NCBI RefSeq assembly: GCF_019711355.1
Contig: NZ_CP081297.1
Coordinates: 2,679,957 to 2,743,956, forward strand
Direction: 5' to 3'
Length of the DNA: 64,000 nt
DNA from: Qipengyuania psychrotolerans
Lineage (GTDB): Bacteria; Pseudomonadota; Alphaproteobacteria; Sphingomonadales; Sphingomonadaceae
Shown: in pieces, positions 26,993 to 35,243 of the stretch
Numbering within the stretch: position 1 is the first letter of the stretch
Layout of the letters: each line of letters opens with the position of its first letter
Made by a program: the position numbers and the translations under genes
Notes under the pieces: model-generated
Told to the model about the DNA's origin: nothing
The model's input: only the letters and a program-made list of their open reading frames with translations
Database searches by the model: none

Positions 26993-27931
26993 TCATTCGT
27001 ATCTCATGCCGTGAGCATCGACCCCCGCCGGGAATTTGTAGCGCACGTTCTGAAAATAGAGACCGACGACCGGCGACCCTTCTCGGTCTTTGGCGGGCTC
27101 GAAGCGCGCATGCTCTAGCATCGCTTCGCACGCTGCCTCCCTAAGCGTTTGCGCGATGAGTTCGTCCGCCACATGGCAAAAGCGCGGCTTGCCCTGTTCA
27201 TCGACAACGACGCGCATCGCGACAAGGCCCTGGAACCCTTCACGCAGGGCCTCCTTGGGGTAGACGGCAGCGACTTTCGCCGACCATTCGGCATATCCGC
27301 GAGGACTTGGCGCTGTGCGAATGGCTGCAAGCCCTTTTTCGGTAATGCCCATTTCAGCGAGCCTGCCCCAGACGCATTTATCCAGCGCAGAGGCGGCCTG
27401 CGTAATCGCGTTCGTTTTGAGCGCTACAGGCTCGGGGGTGAGACCCTGAATTGCGAAATGGGTGGTGGCCGCCGCGAGCGAATCGAATTTGGCTATTGCC
27501 TCGTCGGGATTTCCTCCCTCGGCGATTTCAAATGCGATCTGCGGGAAGATGAAGCCTGAGAATACCAAGCCGGGCGTTTCGCCAAGGTTCGCATCAGCGA
27601 GATTTTCGACGGCGTTTTGCCCGCCCGAGGGGATGAAGCCAGCTGATATGCGTGTCTTGCGGCGAGAGACATCCTCGCCAAACACACCGAATTGCACCTC
27701 TATGCCGGGCTGTACGCTGCGCATGACCAGCGATATCCGGTCACCGTCCTTGACGAAATCGCGCCTGACCGAGCAGCTGTATTCCGTCTGGGAAAGGCTC
27801 CACTTGCCGTCAGCGGGATATTGGGCAGCCTTGAAGAGCTCCTCACCATCCTGAGCAGCAGCGATTCCCGGCGTCAGGGCGCCGATACCAAGTAAGATCG
27901 AGGACAGCGGAAATAAGAAAAAACCCCTCAT
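26993..27931 (-). CDS. Exported TonB-C-domain protein, paralogue B
   Basis: A 312-residue exported protein with a signal peptide (about 1-26, ending IAAAQ). The N-domain has TEYSCSVRRDFVKDG, matching CRLGRSFGEG of paralogue A in place. The C-terminal TonB-C-like domain has VYPKEALREGFQGLVAMRVV, DEQGKPRFCHVADEL and RFEPAKDREGSPVVGLYF. The ATG at 27931 lies inside the descending arm of the etfA terminator and has no good SD, so expression may depend on readthrough. The role is unknown. Confidence 0.8.
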   Translation of the reverse strand: MRGFFLFPLSSILLGIGALTPGIAAAQDGEELFKAAQYPADGKWSLSQTEYSCSVRRDFVKDGDRISLVMRSVQPGIEVQFGVFGEDVSRRKTRISAGFIPSGGQNAVENLADANLGETPGLVFSGFIFPQIAFEIAEGGNPDEAIAKFDSLAAATTHFAIQGLTPEPVALKTNAITQAASALDKCVWGRLAEMGITEKGLAAIRTAPSPRGYAEWSAKVAAVYPKEALREGFQGLVAMRVVVDEQGKPRFCHVADELIAQTLREAACEAMLEHARFEPAKDREGSPVVGLYFQNVRYKFPAGVDAHGMRYE

Positions 27932-27958
27932 TCCAGTAGGGTAACTGGAACAAGGGGT
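27917..27958 (-). terminator. Strong terminator after etfA, overlapping the next start codon
   Basis: ACCCCT, two bases, TTCCAGT, a 6-base loop, ACTGGAA, two bases, AGGGGT, then TTTTTT, read on the minus strand from 27958. The stem totals 13 bp around a 2x2 internal loop. The ATG of the downstream gene (27931-27929) falls in the second arm. Confidence 0.85.
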
Positions 27959-27984
27959 CTTTGCAAACTTGGTTAGACGAAGCC

Positions 27985-28914
27985 TTAAAGCTTGTCGGTC
28001 AGTTCCGGTACTGCCTTGAACAGGTCAGCCACCAAGCCGATGTCCGCAACCTGGAAGATCGGTGCATCTTCGTCCTTGTTGATCGCGATGATGGTCTTGG
28101 AATCCTTCATCCCGGCAAGGTGCTGGATTGCCCCCGAAATACCGATGGCGATGTAAACTTCCGGTGCCACGATCTTGCCGGTCTGGCCGACCTGATAGTC
28201 ATTCGGGACGTAGCCTGCGTCGACCGCGGCGCGGCTTGCGCCGATACCTGCACCCAGTTTGTCGGCAAGCGGGGTGATGACCTGTTCGAACGTCTCTGCG
28301 TCCTTCAGCGCGCGGCCGCCGGAAACGATGACCTTGGCGCTGGTGAGTTCGGGACGGTCGCTTTCGGCGATCTCGGCTGAAACGAAGCTGGAAAGTCCGG
28401 CGTCGCCTGGACCCGAAACGTCTTCGACTGAGGCTGAGCCGCCTTCAGCGGCCGCTTTCTCGAACGCCGTGCCGCGGACGGTGATGACCAGCTTTTCATC
28501 GCTGGATTCGACCGTGGCAATGGCGTTGCCGGCATAGATCGGGCGAGTGAAGGTCTTGTCGCCTTCAACCGACAGAATGTCCGAAATCTGCATCACGTCG
28601 AGCAGGGCTGCGACGCGCGGGGCGACGTTCTTGCCTGTCGTTGTCGCCGGAGCCACAAACGCATCATGGTGGCCCATCAGGTCTGCAACCAGCGGAGCGA
28701 TATTCTCGGCAAGCGCGTTCTCGTAAGCCGCATCATCGGCGAGGTGGACTTTGCCCACGCCGGCAATCTTTGCGGCTTGTTCGGCAACTGCACGGCAACC
28801 GGAACCGGCGACCAGCAGGTGGACTTCACCCAGCTTGCCCGCAGCGGTTACTGCAGCAAGGGTGGCGTCCTTCATCTCGGCATTGTCGTGTTCGACCCAG
28901 ACGAGAGTTTTCAT
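27985..28914 (-). CDS. etfA: Electron transfer flavoprotein subunit alpha
   Basis: FAD-binding subunit of ETF, which passes electrons from acyl-CoA and other dehydrogenases to ETF:ubiquinone oxidoreductase. The 309-residue protein has the N-terminal domain ([18 protein letters not shown]) and the C-terminal FAD domain with [38 protein letters not shown] residues and [16 protein letters not shown]. It follows etfB by 29 bases. A strong terminator follows. Confidence 0.96.
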   Translation of the reverse strand: MKTLVWVEHDNAEMKDATLAAVTAAGKLGEVHLLVAGSGCRAVAEQAAKIAGVGKVHLADDAAYENALAENIAPLVADLMGHHDAFVAPATTTGKNVAPRVAALLDVMQISDILSVEGDKTFTRPIYAGNAIATVESSDEKLVITVRGTAFEKAAAEGGSASVEDVSGPGDAGLSSFVSAEIAESDRPELTSAKVIVSGGRALKDAETFEQVITPLADKLGAGIGASRAAVDAGYVPNDYQVGQTGKIVAPEVYIAIGISGAIQHLAGMKDSKTIIAINKDEDAPIFQVADIGLVADLFKAVPELTDKL

Positions 28915-28943
28915 AGCATTGTTCCTTTCGTGTCCGGGAGGGA

Positions 28944-29690
28944 TCAGGCGATGCCCAGCGCTTTGATCTTGGCGACCAGCGCATCGACATCTTCGACCTT
29001 CTCACCTGCCTGACGGACCGGCGGTTCGGAGACATTGGTTGTCTTGAGGCGCGGCGCAGTGTCTACGCCGAAGTCACCCGGTGTCTTGGTGTCGAGCGGC
29101 TTCTTCTTGGCCTTCATGATGTTCGGCAAGGAAGCATAGCGCGGCTCGTTAAGGCGAAGGTCGGTCGTGACAATCGCGGGAAGCGTAAGCTTCACGGTTT
29201 CAAGACCGCCATCGACTTCGCGCTTCACAGTGACGCTTTCGCCGTCGACTTCGACAGTGTTCGCAAACGTACCCTGCGGGCGGCCCATGAGGGCGGCAAG
29301 CATCTGGCCGGTCTGGTTCGAATCGTCGTCAATCGCCTGCTTGCCGAGCATTACGATGCCGGGCTGTTCCTCGTCGGCGATCGCCTTGAGGATCTTGGCC
29401 ACAGCGAGCGGTTCGACCTGATCGTCGGTTTCGACAAGGATCGCGCGGTCTGCACCCATGGCGAGCGCGGTACGCAGCGTTTCCTGTGCCTTGGCCGGGC
29501 CGACGGACACGGCGATGATTTCTTCTGCCTTGCCCGCTTCCTTGATGCGGATAGCCTCTTCGACAGCGATTTCGTCGAACGGGTTCATGCTCATCTTGAC
29601 GTTGGCGAGGTCGACCCCGGATCCATCAGCCTTGACGCGCGGCTTTACGTTGTAATCGATCACCCGTTTGACGGGTACGAGGATTTTCAT
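28944..29690 (-). CDS. etfB: Electron transfer flavoprotein subunit beta
   Basis: AMP-binding partner of EtfA, 248 residues. Motifs are [44 protein letters not shown] and the recognition-loop signature [23 protein letters not shown] segment (here [18 protein letters not shown]). GGAAGGAACTCCC precedes ATG 29690. A palindromic operator candidate and a sigma70-like promoter lie 35-60 bases upstream. Confidence 0.96.
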   Translation of the reverse strand: MKILVPVKRVIDYNVKPRVKADGSGVDLANVKMSMNPFDEIAVEEAIRIKEAGKAEEIIAVSVGPAKAQETLRTALAMGADRAILVETDDQVEPLAVAKILKAIADEEQPGIVMLGKQAIDDDSNQTGQMLAALMGRPQGTFANTVEVDGESVTVKREVDGGLETVKLTLPAIVTTDLRLNEPRYASLPNIMKAKKKPLDTKTPGDFGVDTAPRLKTTNVSEPPVRQAGEKVEDVDALVAKIKALGIA

Positions 29691-29723
29691 GGGAGTTCCT
29701 TCCTCTCGAATGAATGTGGCGTC

Positions 29724-29752
29724 CGCCTAGCTTGCGTTTACGTAAACGTCAA
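29724..29752 (-). promoter_or_regulatory. etfBA promoter with a palindromic operator in its spacer
   Basis: On the minus strand TTGACG (29752-29747), 17 bases, then TAGGCG (29729-29724). The perfect 14-base palindrome CGTTTACGTAAACG (29735-29748) overlaps the -35 and spacer. The pattern TTGACGTTTACGTAAA resembles the LiuR-type MerR-family operators reported upstream of branched-chain and fatty-acid catabolic genes, including etf genes, in proteobacteria. The match is from memory of the motif. Confidence 0.5.
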
Positions 29753-29814
29753 GCAGGGCGGGGCCGGTGCTTGCTTAGATAAGGCAGGTGGAATGCGAGT
29801 GTTCCCATCCGCCC

Positions 29815-29848
29815 AAGAGAAAGGCGGACCCTGTCGCCAGAGCCCGCC
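29815..29848 (-). terminator. Terminator after sucC
   Basis: Read on the minus strand, GGCGGGC (29848-29842) pairs with GTCCGCC (29829-29823) over a 12-base loop, followed by TTTCTCTT. It lies about 34 bases after the sucC stop. Confidence 0.65.
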
Positions 29849-29881
29849 CTTTGGAAACCTAGTATCGGGAAGCCAGAGGCC

Positions 29882-31081
<1,200 letters not shown>

Positions 31082-31202
31082 TTCGGGCTTTCGTCCTTCG
31101 CGTTTTGCGCGGCTGGAGGGAATATGAGACTCGCGGCCCGCATAAGCATGTCTGGCCGCGCTTGAAAAGTGCGGTTTTCGGGTGCAGGTGCGCTGTCCAT
31201 CC

Positions 31203-31985
31203 ATGATTGACGGAAAGCAACTCGAATCGATCGTCTCCGAAGCGGGGCGTATCGCGCTTGGCCTCTGGCCCGGAGCGGGCAATGACGTGCGCACTTGGGA
31301 GAAGACCCCAGGTAGCCCGGTTTGCGATGCGGACTTGGCCGTTGACGCCTTTCTCAAGCGCGAATTGGGAGCCTTGCTGCCGTCCGCAGGATGGTTGTCC
31401 GAAGAGACGGTGGACGATCCCTCGCGAATCGACCGTGATCTCATCTGGCTGGTCGATCCGATCGACGGCACCCGCGATTTCATCCGCGGCAGACCGGGAT
31501 GGGCCGTCTCGGTCGCGCTCATCAGTTCAGGCCGTCCGCTGATCGGCTCTCTGTGCGCACCGGCGCGCAACGAGGTCTGGCAGGCCATCGCGGGTCAGGG
31601 CGCGACCTTGAACGGCACCCTCCTTCAGTCGTCCACGCGCAGCGAATTCATCGGCGCCCGCGTTCCTGCCGCTGACCTCATGAAACAGGATCAGATGCTG
31701 GAGAAAGTTTACCAGCCCAACTCGATCGCGCTGCGTATCGCGATGGTCGCCGCCGACGAGGCGGATCTTGTGGCGACTCTACGCTGGGGTTTCGAATGGG
31801 ACATCGCGGCCGCCGCGCTGATCGCGCGCGAAGCAGGCGCCGCCGTGTCCGACGCTTTCGGGCGCAAGCTGAATTACAACAAACGCGATCCGCGCGCCTT
31901 CGGACTGGTTGTCAGTTCGCCCGGCATTCACTCGGCCACGGTCGAGCACCTTGCCGACCGGGCCGCGTCGCTTTCCAAACAGTAG
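31203..31985 (+). CDS. Inositol monophosphatase-family enzyme (CysQ-like)
   Basis: A 260-residue Mg-dependent, lithium-sensitive-type phosphatase. Metal ligands appear in [10 protein letters not shown] (Glu), [12 protein letters not shown] (DPIDGT) and the late [20 protein letters not shown] (WD motif). Likely substrates are 3'(2'),5'-adenosine bisphosphate or an inositol/histidinol phosphate; the sequence does not decide. ATG 31203 is used; an in-frame upstream codon at 31182 adds seven residues. Confidence 0.88.
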   Translation: MIDGKQLESIVSEAGRIALGLWPGAGNDVRTWEKTPGSPVCDADLAVDAFLKRELGALLPSAGWLSEETVDDPSRIDRDLIWLVDPIDGTRDFIRGRPGWAVSVALISSGRPLIGSLCAPARNEVWQAIAGQGATLNGTLLQSSTRSEFIGARVPAADLMKQDQMLEKVYQPNSIALRIAMVAADEADLVATLRWGFEWDIAAAALIAREAGAAVSDAFGRKLNYNKRDPRAFGLVVSSPGIHSATVEHLADRAASLSKQ

Positions 31986-31994
31986 CCTGAATAG

Positions 31995-32027
31995 AAAAAG
32001 GGACCGGGGTGGCCCCGATCCCTTTCT
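31995..32027. terminator. Bidirectional terminator
   Basis: A 10-bp stem with one mismatch, GGGACCGGGG against CCCCGATCCC, is flanked by AAAAA on the left and TTTCT on the right. It can therefore end both the phosphatase gene (plus) and the OmpA lipoprotein gene (minus), which converge here. Confidence 0.8.
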
Positions 32028-32056
32028 CTGCGACATACCCCGAAGGGCCCAGGCAC

Positions 32057-32746
32057 TTAGTTGCCTTGAGCGGCTTCGACATCATCCTGATCGAACGGGA
32101 TGATCTTGATTTCGACGCGGCGGTTAAGCGGTTCTGATACGCCGTCACCGGTCTGCACTGCGAGGTTGGTTTCACCAAACCCCATCCAGCGGATACGCGA
32201 CGAAGCGACGCCGCGGCTGGTCAGGTAGTTGGAAACTGCCTGTGCACGCTGTTCCGAAAGGCGCTGGTTGAAGTCCGATGCGCCGGCCGTGTCAGTGTAG
32301 CCGTAAACGTCGATCAGGCTGTTCGGATATTGCACAAGGTTCGCTGCGACATTGTCGAGCGTGTTGCGGAACGCCGAGTTGATCGTTGCGCTGCCGGTGG
32401 CGAAAGTCACACCGTCGGGCAGGTTGACGAGGATCGCTTCGCCGCCATCGACCGAAGTAACATCCACGCCCGAACCGGCGGTCTGTTCTTCCAGTTCCTT
32501 GATCTGCTGGTCCATGCGGTAGCCGACATAACCGCCTGCTGCTGCACCGCCCGCTGCACCGATGATGCGTCCGGTCTTGCCGCCGATAACGCCGCCAAGC
32601 AGGCCGCCGGCAACCGCGCCGCCGACGCCGCCGAGAACGGTGCGTGAAATCTTCTTCTCACCCGTGTTCGGGTCGGTGACGCAAGCCGAGGTGCCCATCA
32701 GAGCAACCGCCGAGAAACCTGCGAGGAAAATCCGTGATTTTTGCAT
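32057..32746 (-). CDS. OmpA-family lipoprotein with glycine zipper
   Basis: A 229-residue lipoprotein: signal with lipobox GTSAC (Cys about 23), a glycine-zipper segment (about 38-72, GGVGGAVAGGLLGGVIGGKTG), and an OmpA C-terminal domain (about 100-220) with NQRLSEQRAQAVSNYL (peptidoglycan-binding NxxLSxxRAxxVxxxL) and RVEIKIIPF. It should anchor the outer membrane to peptidoglycan, as Pal/YiaD-type proteins do. The start at 32746 fits the signal peptide. An EcfG-like promoter and a stem-loop precede it. Confidence 0.92.
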   Translation of the reverse strand: MQKSRIFLAGFSAVALMGTSACVTDPNTGEKKISRTVLGGVGGAVAGGLLGGVIGGKTGRIIGAAGGAAAGGYVGYRMDQQIKELEEQTAGSGVDVTSVDGGEAILVNLPDGVTFATGSATINSAFRNTLDNVAANLVQYPNSLIDVYGYTDTAGASDFNQRLSEQRAQAVSNYLTSRGVASSRIRWMGFGETNLAVQTGDGVSEPLNRRVEIKIIPFDQDDVEAAQGN

Positions 32747-32806
32747 ATTATATCCCCTTCTTGAGTGATGACCGCATTCACCCGGATCGGGAAAGTACGG
32801 CCACGC

Positions 32807-32827
32807 CAGGTGGGACGCGCCCACCTG
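32807..32827 (-). other. 5'-UTR stem-loop before the OmpA lipoprotein gene
   Basis: CAGGTGGG (32807-32814) and CCCACCTG (32820-32827) form a perfect 8-bp stem with a 5-base loop. Given the promoter at 32845-32869, the stem would lie close to the mRNA 5' end and about 60 bases before the start codon, a position known to stabilise ompA-type mRNAs. Confidence 0.5.
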
Positions 32828-32844
32828 CGTCTCTGAAGGTTCTT

Positions 32845-32869
32845 AACAAGCGAGAGGCGCTGGTGTTCC
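32845..32869 (-). promoter_or_regulatory. Candidate EcfG-type promoter for the OmpA lipoprotein gene
   Basis: On the minus strand GGAAC (32869-32865), exactly 16 bases, then TGTT (32848-32845). This is close to the alphaproteobacterial general-stress consensus GGAAC-N16/17-cGTT. It lies about 100 bases upstream of the start codon, in the gap before the divergent CNNM gene. Confidence 0.45.
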
Positions 32870-32906
32870 GCGAAGCACTGGCATCCGCGAATTTTTGTGC
32901 TAGCGC

Positions 32907-34235
32907 ATGGGTGTGACACCCTTTCCCTGGACAGACCTCCTGATCATCTCCGGGCTCATCTTGCTCAACGGCGTCTTCGCCATGAGCGAGCTGGCCATCG
33001 TTTCCGCACGCACTGCGCGCCTGCGGTCTGCGGCCAATCAAGGCAGCGCCGGCGCGAGAACGGCGATTTCGCTCGCTTCGGACCCGGGCAAATTCCTTTC
33101 GACCGTGCAGATCGGCATCACGCTCGTCGGCATTATTGCCGGTGCATATTCCGGCGCGAGCCTGGGCGGCCCCGTCGGTGAGCGGCTCGTCGCCATGGGC
33201 CTTCCGCCCGAATGGGCCCCGGAAGTCGGATTTGCGGGAGTCATCGCGCTCACCACTTATTTCACGCTGGTGATCGGCGAACTGGTCCCCAAGCAGATCG
33301 CCCTGCGCGCAGCAGTCCCGATCGCTATTGCCATGGCGCTCCCGATGGCCTTGCTGGCAAGAGTAGCCGCCCCGCTGGTCTGGTTGCTCGATACCTCATC
33401 CAGCCTGATCATCCGCATGCTGGGCGTGCGCCCTGCGGGGCAGAGTGCGGTTACCGCGGAAGAGCTGCACATGCTGTTCGCAGAAGCTACCCGGAGCGGT
33501 GTGATCGAGCACGAACAGCACCAGATGCTGGCCGGCGTGGTGCGCCTCGCCCAGCGTCCGGTACGCGAGGTTATGACGCCGAGAACGGAAATCGACTGGA
33601 TCGATATTTCGGCCGATCAAGATGCCATTTCGGCGCTGCTTGTCGAAAGCCCGCACTCGGTCTGGCCTGTTGCCGATGGTACGCCCGACAAGGTGCTCGG
33701 CCTAGTTCGCGTGCGCGAGATACTGGCGGCTCAGGTTGCCGGCACTCCGGTGATTTTGAAGGACTTGCTGCACAAGGCCGAGGTCGTGCCCGACCAGCTG
33801 GATGCTGTCGATGCTCTGCGCGTGCTTCAGCAAGCCGATATCGCGATGGCGATGGTGCACGACGAATATGGCCATCTGGAAGGGATCGTGACGCCGGTTG
33901 ATCTCCTCACCGCGCTGGTGGGCGATTTCGCGAGCGACCAGGACCCGGGCGATTCCCCCGGTGTCGTAGAGCGGGCCGACGGGTCGCTATTGGTGGCTGG
34001 TTCCTTGAGCGCCGACGCGCTCGCCGATCGGCTCGGCATCGAATACGGCGACAACCGCGAATTTGCGACCGTCGCCGGATTTGTCCTCGCAGTACTCAAG
34101 AGGCTGCCCACGGAAGGCGACTGGTTCGAAGAACAGGGCTGGCGCTTTGAGGTCGTCGACATCGATGAACGCCGGATCGACAAGCTGCTCGTTAGCTCGG
34201 TCGGGCCGGTGGAACCGGCCGAGAAGGAGGCCTAG
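32907..34235 (+). CDS. CNNM/CBS-domain membrane protein (CorC/HlyC family)
   Basis: A 442-residue protein: DUF21/CNNM transmembrane domain (about 1-195, with FAMSELAIVSARTARLRSAA and VVVGELVPK-like VIGELVPKQIAL), paired CBS domains (about 210-335, beginning REVMTPRTEIDWID, with DEYGHLEGIVTPVDLL), and a CorC_HlyC C-terminal domain (about 350-430). Members are magnesium/cobalt transporters or efflux regulators; the old name hemolysin is misleading. It stands alone on the plus strand. Confidence 0.92.
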   Translation: MGVTPFPWTDLLIISGLILLNGVFAMSELAIVSARTARLRSAANQGSAGARTAISLASDPGKFLSTVQIGITLVGIIAGAYSGASLGGPVGERLVAMGLPPEWAPEVGFAGVIALTTYFTLVIGELVPKQIALRAAVPIAIAMALPMALLARVAAPLVWLLDTSSSLIIRMLGVRPAGQSAVTAEELHMLFAEATRSGVIEHEQHQMLAGVVRLAQRPVREVMTPRTEIDWIDISADQDAISALLVESPHSVWPVADGTPDKVLGLVRVREILAAQVAGTPVILKDLLHKAEVVPDQLDAVDALRVLQQADIAMAMVHDEYGHLEGIVTPVDLLTALVGDFASDQDPGDSPGVVERADGSLLVAGSLSADALADRLGIEYGDNREFATVAGFVLAVLKRLPTEGDWFEEQGWRFEVVDIDERRIDKLLVSSVGPVEPAEKEA

Positions 34236-34247
34236 AGCCTTCGGGTC

Positions 34248-34270
34248 CCGCGCCCCATCACAGGGCGCGG
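34248..34270. other. Perfect 8-bp stem-loop between convergent genes
   Basis: CCGCGCCC (34248-34255) and GGGCGCGG (34263-34270) with a 7-base loop, in the 46-base gap between the CNNM gene and the DUF3035 gene. Neither side has a T-run, so it is at most a non-canonical terminator or mRNA 3'-end stabiliser for both genes. Confidence 0.4.
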
Positions 34271-34281
34271 AAAACCAGCAA

Positions 34282-34707
34282 TCAGCCCGGAATTACGGCC
34301 TGTGCCGATGCGCCGTCGCCTTCGGGTGCAGCGACGATGTCGCGCGTGACGGAGCCTTTGGCGACCGTATTCGTATTTTCGCTGCCCACTGCGCTGCGGA
34401 TGCCGGGATCGGCACTGCCTGCACGGTCGAGGACGCTTGTTTCCACAGCGCTGCGAGCTGCGGGGCCGCCAAACAGTGCATCGAGTGCCTGCTCGGCCGC
34501 TGTGCCTTCTGTCGGGCGCGGGGCGCCGGGTGCCGGCGGAACGAGGTTGAAGTCCGGCGGAACCACCAGCGGCGCGGCGCGCTGCACGGCGAATTCATCG
34601 GGACGGTCACGGTTCAGGAAACCGCCGCCGCCACAGGCAGCAAGCATGCTCGCGGCTGCGCTCAGCATGGCGAAACGTGCGACTTTGGTTCCAAGGGGGG
34701 TATTCAT
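34282..34707 (-). CDS. DUF3035 lipoprotein
   Basis: A 141-residue lipoprotein: lipobox LAAC (Cys about 25), then FLNRDRPDEFAVQRAAPLVV and PPDFNLVPPAPG, the DUF3035 signature, and a low-complexity tail. The family is alphaproteobacterial, of unknown function, and typically sits beside lspA, as here. Its start overlaps the lspA stop by four bases, so the lipoprotein is coupled to the peptidase that matures it. Confidence 0.9.
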   Translation of the reverse strand: MNTPLGTKVARFAMLSAAASMLAACGGGGFLNRDRPDEFAVQRAAPLVVPPDFNLVPPAPGAPRPTEGTAAEQALDALFGGPAARSAVETSVLDRAGSADPGIRSAVGSENTNTVAKGSVTRDIVAAPEGDGASAQAVIPG

Positions 34708-35243
34708 GTATTGCTCTCCGCGGCGTCTGCCGGCTTGCCGTCCATCAAATCGTCGACCTCCTTGTCGCGCATGAAGAACGCGCGGGCAAGGATTATGACG
34801 ACGCCGATGGTGATAGCGGCATCTGCGACATTGAAAATGAGGAAGGGACGGAAGTCCCCGAAATGAAGGTCGGCATAGTCGATGACATAGCCCAGGTCGA
34901 AGCGGTCCTTGATATTGCCCAGCGCCCCGCCGAGAATCAGCGAGAGGCCCAGGATGTCTCCGAAAAGCTCCTCACGGAACATCCAGATCGTGACCAGCAG
35001 GGCAATCAGGGCAGTAACACCCACAAGCATCCAGCGCGCCTCGAGGCTGGTGGCCTCGAACAGGCCGAGAGAAACGCCGAAATTCTGTGTCCAGCGCAGG
35101 TCGAAGATCGGGATCAACTCGATCACACCGCGCTGGCGCAATTGCAGCGGGCCCACCATCAGATATTTGATCCATTGGTCGACCACGTAAATTACGAGCG
35201 CGATGGCCACGCCCAACAGGCGATTACGAAGCACCGGGGTCAT
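34704..35243 (-). CDS. lspA: Lipoprotein signal peptidase II
   Basis: Aspartyl peptidase that cuts prolipoproteins before the lipidated Cys. The 179-residue protein has four helices and the catalytic Asp pair in GGALGNIKDRFDLGYVIDY and FNVADAAI; DQWIKYLMV and TQNFGVSLGLF are also typical. It is overlapped at both ends (ileS upstream, DUF3035 downstream) by ATGA. It would process the several lipoproteins in this window. Confidence 0.95.
   Translation of the reverse strand: MTPVLRNRLLGVAIALVIYVVDQWIKYLMVGPLQLRQRGVIELIPIFDLRWTQNFGVSLGLFEATSLEARWMLVGVTALIALLVTIWMFREELFGDILGLSLILGGALGNIKDRFDLGYVIDYADLHFGDFRPFLIFNVADAAITIGVVIILARAFFMRDKEVDDLMDGKPADAAESNT

Noticed and set aside
31082..31588. A 169-residue N-terminal extension of the sucC frame
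   Set aside because: SucC starts at [16 protein letters not shown]; the extension is low-complexity and antisense to the phosphatase gene at 31203.
34248..34270. The GC-rich stem-loop as a standard terminator
   Set aside because: No T-run follows the stem on either strand; it is kept only as an unassigned stem-loop.
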